Source: Pseudoxanthomonas spadix (GTDB lineage Bacteria > Pseudomonadota > Gammaproteobacteria > Xanthomonadales > Xanthomonadaceae). From it: a stretch of 64,000 nucleotides of DNA. The stretch spans positions 248,001-312,000 of the forward strand of contig NZ_RDQN01000001.1 in assembly GCF_003703395.1 (NCBI RefSeq), written 5' to 3'. Position 1 is the first letter of the stretch; each line of letters opens with the position of its first letter. The translations under genes were made by a program, and so were the position numbers. Below, in pieces: positions 56,019 to 62,871 of this stretch. The notes beneath the pieces are model-generated. The model was not told the DNA's origin, ran no database searches, and worked only from the letters and a program-made list of their open reading frames with translations.

Positions 56019-56585
56019 TCAGTCCGCGCGCCCGCCGAACTCGCCGGTGGTGGTGTTGATCAGGATGCGCTCGCCGGTGGTGATGTACTCGGGCACCATG
56101 ATCTCGATGCCGGTGCTGAGCCTGGCCGGCTTGGGACGCTTGGTGGCGGTGCCGCCCTTGAGCTCGGGCGGGGTTTCGACCACTTCCAGGGTCACGTGCT
56201 GGGGCAGCTGCAGGGCCACGGGCTGATCGTCGATGACCTGCACGTAGCTGCCGGCCAGGCCTTGGCTGATGTAGCCGGCGGCGTCGCCGATCACCTCGGC
56301 ATCCAGCGTGTACGGGGTGTAGTCCTCGTCATCCAGGAACACGAACGCCTCGCCATCCATGTACGAGAAGGTGGCCTGGCGACGCAGCAGTTCCACCTCC
56401 GGCAGGTTGTCATCGGCGTCGAAGCTGGCATCGAGCTTGGTGCCGCCCGGCACGCTGTACATGATGAAACGGAAGCGCACATTGCCGCCGCGGCCCTGCG
56501 GGGACGAGCGTTCGATGTCGCGGATCTGGTAGACGCCGTTGTTGTACTCGACGACGTTGCCTTTCTTGATGTCGGCAGCCTTCAT
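56019..56585 (-). CDS. yeiP: elongation factor P-like protein (EfpL/YeiP)
   Basis: A 188-residue EF-P paralogue. It has KOW-like, central and C-terminal OB domains. The C terminus GGRAD matches the YeiP/EfpL ending, and segments [17 protein letters not shown] and [16 protein letters not shown] are family-typical. EF-P rescues ribosomes stalled at proline-rich stretches; EfpL has been shown to share that role with wider motif range. The tip position that carries the modified Lys in EF-P lies in SSPQGRG here and has no Lys. The start at 56585 gives the usual length. Confidence 0.88.
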   Translation of the reverse strand: MKAADIKKGNVVEYNNGVYQIRDIERSSPQGRGGNVRFRFIMYSVPGGTKLDASFDADDNLPEVELLRRQATFSYMDGEAFVFLDDEDYTPYTLDAEVIGDAAGYISQGLAGSYVQVIDDQPVALQLPQHVTLEVVETPPELKGGTATKRPKPARLSTGIEIMVPEYITTGERILINTTTGEFGGRAD

Positions 56586-56622
56586 GGGTTGATCGCTTGT
56601 GTGGTTGTCAAAGGAATCCGGG

Positions 56623-56728
56623 GTGGGAGCGGCCTTTATCCCCTTTTTCGGGAACATGTTCGGGGACATGGCCGCCAGAGGCTTTACCGGGCAAGCCCCA
56701 TCGCGGCCCTGCGGTCCGCTCCTACCGG
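56623..56728. repeat. REP-like motifs between the EF-P-like and SDR genes
   Basis: GGTGGGAGCGGCC (56623-56635) and GCGGTCCGCTCCTACC (56713-56728) are oppositely oriented REP-type ends. Between them GGGAACATGTTCGGGGACA forms smaller repeats. The right copy overlaps the last codons of the SDR gene. Confidence 0.6.
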
Positions 56729-57492
56729 GGCGCCAGCCGCACCGCGCCGTCCAGGCGGATGGTTTCGCCATTGAGGTAACGGGAGGCCAGGATGAAGGCC
56801 ACTGTATCGGCGTATTCGTCCGGCCGGCCCAGGCGCGAAGGGAAGGGGATCGAGGCGGCCAGCGACTGCTGCACGGCTCCGGGCATGCCATCGACCATCG
56901 GTGTCCAGAAGATGCCCGGGGCGATGGTCATCACCCGCACGCCAAAGCGCGCCAGCTCGCGCGCCATCGGCAGGGTCATGCTGACCACGCCACCTTTTGA
57001 GGCGGCATAGGCGGCCTGGCCGATCTGGCCCTCGAAGGCGGCCACCGAGGCGGTGTTGATGATCACCCCGCGCTCGCCATCTTCGCCCGGGTCATTGTGC
57101 TGCATCAGGTTGGCTGCGGCCTTGGCCACGTTGAAGCTGCCGACCAGGTTGACCAGCACCGTGTTACGGAAGGCGCTCAGTGGCATCGGGCCGTCCTTGC
57201 CCAGCATGCGGCCGGAGCCGAGGATGCCGGCGCAGTTCACCGCCACGTTGACCGTGCCCATGAACTCGTGCGCGGCGCTCAAGGCGGCCGCGACCACGGT
57301 CTCGTCGGTGACATCGGTGCAGATGTAGCGCGCATGGGCGCTGCCCAGTGCGGCCACGGCTGCATCGCCTCTGTCATCGTTGACGTCCAGCAGCGCGACC
57401 TGGCCGCCGCCGGCCACGATGCGCTGCGCGGTGGCCAGGCCCAGGCCGGAAACGCCGCCGGTGATCACGGCACGGGTGTCGGACAGGTGCAT
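56722..57492 (-). CDS. short-chain dehydrogenase, 3-hydroxyacyl-CoA dehydrogenase type
   Basis: A 256-residue classical SDR. The NAD loop is [12 protein letters not shown] near residue 11, NCAGIL near 84, and the catalytic Ser-Tyr-Lys lies in [20 protein letters not shown] and the following Lys. The insertion and the [13 protein letters not shown] segment resemble type 2 3-hydroxyacyl-CoA dehydrogenase (HSD10-like), which acts in fatty or branched-chain acid breakdown. I chose the ATG at 57492 because AAGGAG precedes it. The exact substrate is inferred. Confidence 0.87.
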   Translation of the reverse strand: MHLSDTRAVITGGVSGLGLATAQRIVAGGGQVALLDVNDDRGDAAVAALGSAHARYICTDVTDETVVAAALSAAHEFMGTVNVAVNCAGILGSGRMLGKDGPMPLSAFRNTVLVNLVGSFNVAKAAANLMQHNDPGEDGERGVIINTASVAAFEGQIGQAAYAASKGGVVSMTLPMARELARFGVRVMTIAPGIFWTPMVDGMPGAVQQSLAASIPFPSRLGRPDEYADTVAFILASRYLNGETIRLDGAVRLAPR

Positions 57493-57586
57493 GGCAACTC
57501 CTTGGGCAGGAAGGGAGGCGGACATTTTACGGGAAGCAAGTGCAGCGCCTGGCCCGCTGCGGGTGCCGGCAGCCGTGACGGGGTGG

Positions 57587-58096
57587 TCAGAGCGTCAGCA
57601 GGTACCAGCGGTCGCAGCCGCCGTGACCGGTGGCACCCAGCGGTGCCTCCAGGCGCCTGAAGCCGGTCTTCCGGTACAGGCGCATGGCCGCGTCCATGCC
57701 GTCCAGGGTTTCCAGATAGCACTGGGCGAAGCCAAGGCCGCGCGCGGCCTGCAGGCAGGTCTGGATCATCGCCGTGCCGGCGCCCAGGCCGCGGGCCTGG
57801 GGCAGGAAGTACATCTTGCGCAGCTCGCAGATGTCCTGGCTGCCGCCTTCCAGCGGTGCCACGCCAGCGCCGCCCAGGACCACGCCCCCCGCCTGCGCGG
57901 GGGCAGGCTTGCGTTCGACCACGAAATAGGCGCAGCGCGGCCGCGCGTAGGCGCGGCTGAGCCAGTCCACTTCCGGGTCGTGGATCGCAAAGCCGGCGCC
58001 GCATGCGCCGAACTCGGGCATCACGGTGCGGATGATCGCGGCCATGGCGGCATCGTCGCCGGGGCCGATGGGACGGATCTGCAGGGCGTTGGACAT
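57587..58096 (-). CDS. GNAT-family N-acetyltransferase
   Basis: A 169-residue GNAT acetyltransferase. The acetyl-CoA loop is RGLGAGTAMIQTCL (residues 107-120), preceded by ICELRKMYFLPQA, where the E-L-R-K-M-Y-F strand is typical of the family. GFRRLEAPLGATGHGGCDRW near the C terminus may help bind the acceptor. The substrate is unknown. The start may be ATG 58096 or the in-frame ATG 58105. It is divergent from feoA with about 140 bases between. Confidence 0.88.
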   Translation of the reverse strand: MSNALQIRPIGPGDDAAMAAIIRTVMPEFGACGAGFAIHDPEVDWLSRAYARPRCAYFVVERKPAPAQAGGVVLGGAGVAPLEGGSQDICELRKMYFLPQARGLGAGTAMIQTCLQAARGLGFAQCYLETLDGMDAAMRLYRKTGFRRLEAPLGATGHGGCDRWYLLTL

Positions 58097-58205
58097 TGTT
58101 GGCAAGGGCGCAAAACGGTGGCGCGCGCATGGTATGACAGCGCCGGGGCCACGCCAGCCTGGACAGGGGTTGGGAAGGGCGCGGGCGCGTGAAGAATGCT
58201 ACTAT

Positions 58206-58220
58206 TGAGAACTGTTTTCA
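58206..58220 (+). promoter_or_regulatory. Fur box upstream of feoA
   Basis: TGAGAAC-T-GTTTTCA is a 7-1-7 inverted repeat with six of seven positions matched. It fits the Fur consensus TGATAAT-N-ATTATCA at most key bases. It lies 19 bases before the feoA ATG, where bound Fur-Fe would block the promoter. Iron control of feoAB is well known in other proteobacteria. Confidence 0.75.
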
Positions 58221-58238
58221 TTTGAGCCCGTCTGCGTG

Positions 58239-58481
58239 ATGCTGTCCGAACTGCCCAGGCGCACCCAGGCCATCGTCGACACCGTCGAAGACCGCGGCCC
58301 CAACGACACCATTGCCCGCCGCCTGCGCGAGCTGGGGTTCGTTTCCGGCGAACCGGTGGAAGTGGTCGCGCGCGGGCCGATCGGCGCCGATCCGATCCTG
58401 GTCCAGATCGGCTTCACCCGCTTCGCCCTGCGCCGCAGCGAGGCCGCGCGGGTGCGCCTGCGCGATGGAGAACCGGCATGA
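58239..58481 (+). CDS. feoA: ferrous iron transport protein FeoA
   Basis: An 80-residue SH3-like protein that supports FeoB function in the cytoplasm. The core RRLRELGFVSGEPVEVVARG and DPILVQIGFTRFALRRSEAA match FeoA. The start may be the ATG at 58239 or a GTG three bases earlier. It overlaps feoB by four bases, and a Fur box lies just upstream. Length and position are normal for the family. Confidence 0.94.
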   Translation: MLSELPRRTQAIVDTVEDRGPNDTIARRLRELGFVSGEPVEVVARGPIGADPILVQIGFTRFALRRSEAARVRLRDGEPA

Positions 58482-60334
58482 ACGCCGCCGCTGCCGCGCC
58501 GCGCCTGGCCCTGATCGGCAATCCCAACTGTGGCAAGACCGCGCTGTTCAATCTGCTCACCGGCAGCCGGCAGAAGGTGGCCAACTACGCCGGCGTCACC
58601 GTCGAGCGCAAGGAAGGCCGCTTCGAGGGCGCCAGCGGCCAGAGCTATCTGTTGCTGGACCTTCCGGGCGCCTACAGCCTCAATGCGGCCAGTCTGGATG
58701 AGGCCATCACCCGCGACCTGTGCCGGGGTTTCCTGCCCGGCGAGCCGGCGCCGGATGCACTGGTGTGCGTGGTCGATGCCACCAACCTGCGCCTGAACCT
58801 GCGCTTCGTGCTGGAAGTGCTGCGCCTGGGCCGGCCGGTGATCCTGGCGATCAACATGGCCGATGCGGCCCGGCGTCGCGGCATCGGCATCGATCTGGCG
58901 GTGCTGCAGCGCGAGCTGGGCATCCCGGTGGTGGAAACCGTCGCGGTGCGCGCCAACGGCGCCCGCGCGCTGCTGGAACGAATCGACCGGGTGGTGGCCA
59001 ACCCGCAGCCGCCGGCCAAGGTGTTGCCCGACGATGCCGACCTGCACGCCGAAACCCGCCGCCTGCTGGCGCTGGCGGTGACCATGCCGACCCGCACCGC
59101 GCGCGTGGACGACGCCCTGGATCGCTGGCTGCTGCATCCGGTGTTCGGCCTGGTGGCGCTGGCGCTGGTGATGTTCCTGATCTTTCAGGCCGTCTACGCC
59201 TGGGCCACCCCGCTGATGGACGCCATCGACGCGGCCACCGGCTGGCTGGGCGCGTGGGTCGGTGGGGTGCTGCCCGAAGGTCCGCTCAACAGCCTGCTCA
59301 CCGACGGCATCATCGCTGGCCTGGGCGGGGTGATCGTGTTCCTGCCGCAGATCCTGATCCTGTTCGCCTTCATCCTGGCGCTGGAGGAATCGGGCTACCT
59401 GCCGCGCGCGGCGTTCCTGCTGGACCGGACGATGGCCGCCGCCGGCCTGTCCGGGCGCTCGTTCATCCCGCTGCTGTCCAGCTTTGCCTGCGCGGTGCCG
59501 GGGATCATGTCGACCCGCTCGATCCAGGATCCGCGCGACCGCCTGGCCACGATCCTGGTGGCGCCGCTGATGACCTGTTCGGCGCGGCTGCCGGTGTACG
59601 CGCTGCTGATCGGGGCGTTCATCCCGCAGCAGAAGGTCTGGGGCGTGTTCAACCTGCAGGGGCTGGTGCTGTTCGCGCTGTACTTTGCCGCGATCATCAG
59701 CGCGCTCATGGTGTCGTGGGTGATGAAGCGCTGGCGCCGCGACAAGGGCGAACACGCGCTGCTGCTGGAGCTGCCGTCCTACCGCATCCCGCACCTGCGT
59801 GACCTGGGCATCGGCCTGTACGAGCGGGCGATGATCTTCCTCAAGCGCGTGGGCGGCATCATCCTGGCCCTGACCGTGCTGCTGTGGGTGCTGCTGTCCT
59901 TCCCCAGCGCACCGGCCGACGCCACCCTGCCAGCGATCGACTACAGCTTCGCCGGTCGCATCGGCCACGCCATGACCAGCGTGTTCGCGCCGCTGGGCTT
60001 CAACTGGCAGATCTGCATCGCGCTAATCCCTGGGCTGGCCGCGCGCGAAGTGGCGGTGTCCTCGCTGGCCACCGTCTATGCGCTGTCCGGCGACGATGAC
60101 GCGGCCGCACAGGCGCTGTTGCCGCTGATCCATGACGGCTGGTCGCTGGCCACCGGGCTGTCGCTGCTGGTCTGGTACATCTACGCACCAATGTGCCTGT
60201 CCACGCTGGCCACGATCAAGCGCGAGACCAATTCCTGGAAGCGCATGGCGGCCGCGGCCGGCTATCTGTTCGCGCTGGCCTACATCGCCTCGCTGGTGAC
60301 CTACCAGGTGGCTGTGGCCCTGGGAGCTGGCTGA
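58478..60334 (+). CDS. feoB: ferrous iron transporter FeoB
   Basis: A 618-residue inner-membrane Fe2+ transporter. The N-terminal G domain has GNPNCGKTALFN at residues 14-25, DLPGAYSL near 62 and NMAD near 125. The membrane part, from about residue 210, shows two Gate-type segments, including PRAAFLLDRTMAAAGLSGRS and the conserved PLLSSFACAVPGIMSTR, whose Cys is used in transport. It is on the short side, lacking a long C-terminal tail. The stop overlaps the next small gene by one base. Confidence 0.96.
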   Translation: MNAAAAAPRLALIGNPNCGKTALFNLLTGSRQKVANYAGVTVERKEGRFEGASGQSYLLLDLPGAYSLNAASLDEAITRDLCRGFLPGEPAPDALVCVVDATNLRLNLRFVLEVLRLGRPVILAINMADAARRRGIGIDLAVLQRELGIPVVETVAVRANGARALLERIDRVVANPQPPAKVLPDDADLHAETRRLLALAVTMPTRTARVDDALDRWLLHPVFGLVALALVMFLIFQAVYAWATPLMDAIDAATGWLGAWVGGVLPEGPLNSLLTDGIIAGLGGVIVFLPQILILFAFILALEESGYLPRAAFLLDRTMAAAGLSGRSFIPLLSSFACAVPGIMSTRSIQDPRDRLATILVAPLMTCSARLPVYALLIGAFIPQQKVWGVFNLQGLVLFALYFAAIISALMVSWVMKRWRRDKGEHALLLELPSYRIPHLRDLGIGLYERAMIFLKRVGGIILALTVLLWVLLSFPSAPADATLPAIDYSFAGRIGHAMTSVFAPLGFNWQICIALIPGLAAREVAVSSLATVYALSGDDDAAAQALLPLIHDGWSLATGLSLLVWYIYAPMCLSTLATIKRETNSWKRMAAAAGYLFALAYIASLVTYQVAVALGAG

Positions 60335-60594
60335 TGCAACTGAGCCTGCTGCTGCAGTACGGGGTGATCGCCCTGGCCGCGCTGGTCAGTGCCTGGGTGG
60401 TGGCCAACAAGCAGTTCCCCACGGCGATGCGCAGGCTGCGCCTCTGGCTGGCGTTGCCGTTGGTGCGCGAAGGCCGCCCCGCCTGGATACGCAAGCTGGG
60501 CTCGCGCATCGCCCCGGCAGCGACCGGTGGTGCCGGGGCCTGTGGTGGCTGCAGTAGCTGCGGGCCCTCGAGCCGGGTCAGCGGCAAGCGCTGA
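60334..60594 (+). CDS. small membrane protein with Cys cluster (DUF6587-like), third feo gene
   Basis: An 86-residue protein with one N-terminal membrane segment (LLLQYGVIALAALVSAWVVA) and a short cytoplasmic tail ending GACGGCSSCGPSS. The C-x-x-C-x-x-C arrangement could hold iron or a cluster. I think it is the DUF6587 type found after feoB in Xanthomonads, where FeoC would be in enterobacteria. It shares one base with the feoB stop, so it is the last gene of the operon. A role as FeoB partner is inference. Confidence 0.8.
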   Translation: MQLSLLLQYGVIALAALVSAWVVANKQFPTAMRRLRLWLALPLVREGRPAWIRKLGSRIAPAATGGAGACGGCSSCGPSSRVSGKR

Positions 60595-60596
60595 TC

Positions 60597-60645
60597 GAAC
60601 ACGAAAAGGGCCGTACCGCGGCCCGTCTGGGTTCGTTTCGTGTTC
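60597..60645. terminator. bidirectional hairpin between the feo operon and the zinc-ribbon gene
   Basis: Outer arms GAACACGAAA (60597-60606) and TTTCGTGTTC (60636-60645) are perfect complements, and inside them GGGCCG (60608-60613) pairs with CGGCCC (60619-60624). It lies between convergent genes, so it can end both transcripts. Confidence 0.78.
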
Positions 60646-60668
60646 GCTCGTCGGCTGTCGGATCCCAG

Positions 60669-61049
60669 TCAGGACAGCCGCCGCTTGCCGCGCGGCGCGG
60701 TCGCGCCGGTATGCGGGAACATCTCCACCGCCAGCGAAAACGTGCGCTGCTCGCCCGCGCGCAGGGCGCCAACGCCCACCACGTGGCGATCCAGTTCCTG
60801 CCCGCGCTGGTCGCGGATGACCACCACGGCGGTGTATTCGTAGGCATCGGCGTCGTGCGGATGACGCACGGTGCCTTCCACCTTCAGCGGGACCAGGCGC
60901 TCGGCTTGGCGCTTTTTCACGGTGACAGAATCGTCGAAGCGCAGGTGGTGCCTGCACGACGGACACACCGCCGCGGTCTCCAGGACCGTGGCCTTGCAGT
61001 GTGGACAGGCGCGGGTGGCGCCTGCCGTGCCGGGACGGGCGTTGCTCAC
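60669..61049 (-). CDS. zinc-ribbon protein paired with bactofilin
   Basis: A 126-residue protein. The N terminus has a zinc ribbon of the form CPHCKATVLETAAVCPSC (residues 15-32). The rest is a beta-rich domain with VPLKVEGTVRHPHDADAYEY and VVVIRDQRGQELDRHVVGVG. I do not recognise a characterised family. It overlaps the bactofilin gene upstream by four bases, so they are translated together. This pairing suggests it binds or recruits the bactofilin polymer, which is inference. Confidence 0.75.
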   Translation of the reverse strand: MSNARPGTAGATRACPHCKATVLETAAVCPSCRHHLRFDDSVTVKKRQAERLVPLKVEGTVRHPHDADAYEYTAVVVIRDQRGQELDRHVVGVGALRAGEQRTFSLAVEMFPHTGATAPRGKRRLS

Positions 61050-61567
61050 GCCGCGTCGCTGTCCTTCTTCCTGTCGTTGCCTTCACCGCCGACATCGGCC
61101 TGGCCGCGGAAGCGCGCACCGGAAGCCACGGTCAGCGTGTTGGCCTTGACGTCCCCGATCAGCGCGCCCGAGGCGAGCAGTTCCACCTGCTTGGCGGCCT
61201 CGATATTGCCTTCCAGCTCGCCGGCGATGATGACCTTGTCGGCCTTGACCCCGCCACTGAGCCTGGCGCCCTGTTCGATGGTCAGATCGCCCTGCACGTT
61301 GACGTCGCCCTTGAACTTGCCGGCGATGCGCACATGGCCGGTACCCTCGATCTTGCCCTCGATGGTCAGGTCCGAGGCGATCAGCGATTCCTTGATCGCA
61401 GCCGCGGCCGGGCGTGCCGTTGCCAGGGCTGGCGTCGGCACGGGCGTGGCGGCGATCGGTTCGGGCGCAAAGGGCGCTGGAGCTGGCCCATCGCGCAGCG
61501 GAGCAGGGTCGGCGGGCGGCGGTGTGGCGTCCTTCTTGCCGGACAACTGGTCTTTCCACATGGACAT
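61046..61567 (-). CDS. bactofilin
   Basis: A 173-residue polymer-forming bactofilin (DUF583). The first 55 residues are Pro/Ala-rich and probably disordered. From ESLIASDLTIEGKIEGTGHV a right-handed beta-helix of short repeats continues, for example VRIAGKFKGDVNVQGDL and ADKVIIAGELEGNIEAAKQV. The charged tail GGEGNDRKKDSDAA ends the protein. Bactofilins form membrane-associated filaments that shape cells or place wall enzymes. The first gene of a two-gene unit with the zinc-ribbon protein. Confidence 0.9.
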   Translation of the reverse strand: MSMWKDQLSGKKDATPPPADPAPLRDGPAPAPFAPEPIAATPVPTPALATARPAAAAIKESLIASDLTIEGKIEGTGHVRIAGKFKGDVNVQGDLTIEQGARLSGGVKADKVIIAGELEGNIEAAKQVELLASGALIGDVKANTLTVASGARFRGQADVGGEGNDRKKDSDAA

Positions 61568-61759
61568 GTCGCAGGTTCTCCAGGGCGGGGAAAACGGGAA
61601 ATATCACGGTAAACGCCGCATCAGCGCTGTGACCGACTGCACGATCAGCCATTCGCATCATGCCATCGCATCCAGATCCTGGCGCGCCGGGGCGGCACGT
61701 GCATGGCAATGCGCGGCAATGCCCCGCCTGGCGGCGTGTCTTCAGCGCGCCAGAAAGAA

Positions 61760-61786
61760 AAAGGGTCCGTTCGATGCGGACCCTTT
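61760..61786 (-). terminator. intrinsic terminator after the first lipoprotein gene
   Basis: AAAGGGTCCG and CGGACCCTTT form a ten-base stem around a seven-base loop (61760-61786). On the minus strand the stem is followed by TTTTTCTTT. This is a clear rho-independent terminator 28 bases after the lipoprotein stop. Confidence 0.85.
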
Positions 61787-61814
61787 CCCTTCCAGATAAC
61801 GGTGGCCCGCGCGC

Positions 61815-62156
61815 TTATTGCTTGGCGGCGTCGTCGGCTTCCGCGGACACCTCGGCGGCCTTGTCGGCGGTGGCGTCGGCGCCTTCGGACACGGCCGCAG
61901 CGGCATCGGCAGTGGCCGACTGGGCGGCGTTCTCGGTGTTCTCGGCGGCGGTGCTGGCAGCGTCGGCGGCTTCGCTGGCGGCAGCCGAGGCCTTGTTGGC
62001 GGCTTCGTCGGTGGCAGCGGCGGCCTGGTCGGCAGCGGCGGCGGCATCGTCGGCAGCGCTGGAGGCGGTGGCCGAAGCGGCGTCCTGGGTTTTCTGCGAG
62101 CAGGCGCCAAGGGCCAGCACGGCGGCGATCAGCACGAGGTTGAGCTTGTTGGTCAT
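61815..62156 (-). CDS. alanine-rich lipoprotein
   Basis: A 113-residue lipoprotein. The signal peptide NLVLIAAVLALGAC ends in the lipobox LGAC, so the mature protein starts at Cys20. The rest is almost entirely Ala, Ser, Thr, Asp and Glu, with heptad-like spacing such as AASEAADAASTAAEN. A long amphipathic helix or coiled coil is likely. The residue after Cys is Ser, favouring outer-membrane sorting. Function unknown. The second lipoprotein at 62381-62731 has the same design, so the two are paralogues or convergent low-complexity genes. Confidence 0.8.
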   Translation of the reverse strand: MTNKLNLVLIAAVLALGACSQKTQDAASATASSAADDAAAAADQAAAATDEAANKASAAASEAADAASTAAENTENAAQSATADAAAAVSEGADATADKAAEVSAEADDAAKQ

Positions 62157-62305
62157 GAGGTTTCCCTTCAAAAATATGGAATGGGTGGGTCGTTGATGCC
62201 GCACTGGCCGCAAGAACGGCGCCAGACACGGCAGCGCGCGGATTCTACAGAGCGCCAGGTCAATTGAAAGTCGCCCGTGAAGCGGCGCATCAGGCGCCGC
62301 GCATG

Positions 62306-62338
62306 AAAAAAGGACCGCCGGTTGCCCGGCGATCCTTT
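62306..62338 (-). terminator. intrinsic terminator after the second lipoprotein gene
   Basis: On the minus strand GGATCGCCGG, loop GCAA, CCGGCGGTCC is followed by TTTTTT. This is a strong terminator, 42 bases past the stop. The two lipoprotein genes therefore end their transcripts separately. Confidence 0.85.
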
Positions 62339-62380
62339 CGATCCATCCCAGTGGAAGCGTGGACGCTCCCGCGCGAGGGG

Positions 62381-62731
62381 TTACTTCTGGTCAGCCTCAG
62401 AGGCAGCCTTCTCAGCCGTGTCAGCGGCATCCTGGGCGGTGTCCTTGGCGGTTTCGGCGGTCTCGGCAGCGGTGTCGGCAGCGTCATCCGTGGTCGCAGC
62501 GCCGGCGTCGGCAGCAGCGCTGGCAGCGGTGTCGGCAGCGGTGGCGGCGGTGTCGGCAGCGGCCTGGGCCGAGTCGGCGGTCGGGGTGCTGGCAGCGGTG
62601 TCGGCAGCAGCCTGCGCCTCGGTGGCCGCCTGCTGTGCGTCAGTCGATGCGTCGGCAGCCTGTTCCGGCTTCGAGCAAGCGGCCAGGGCCAGGCCCATTG
62701 CCAGCGCGATCAGCGTCTTGTTGATGCTCAT
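62381..62731 (-). CDS. alanine-rich lipoprotein (second copy)
   Basis: A 116-residue lipoprotein. The signal peptide TLIALAMGLALAACS ends in the lipobox LAAC. The mature part repeats blocks such as AAADTAAS, AAADTAAT and TAAETAET, giving a roughly 7-residue rhythm. As with its neighbour, a surface helix or coiled coil anchored in the outer membrane is likely, and the function is unknown. Short alanine-rich outer-membrane proteins of this size recall Lpp-type spacers, but no C-terminal Lys is placed for peptidoglycan linkage except the final residue K116, which is worth noting. Confidence 0.8.
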   Translation of the reverse strand: MSINKTLIALAMGLALAACSKPEQAADASTDAQQAATEAQAAADTAASTPTADSAQAAADTAATAADTAASAAADAGAATTDDAADTAAETAETAKDTAQDAADTAEKAASEADQK

Positions 62732-62871
62732 TTGGTAAATCCTCGTCGATAAGTTTGGCAACGCGCAGTCTGCGCGCCGGGCGACATCATGACTATCCGG
62801 TTTCCACTGTCAAGCATTGACTGGCATGCGGCTCATGTTCGTCAACTTTGCGTTAAAGACCGGAAACCTCG

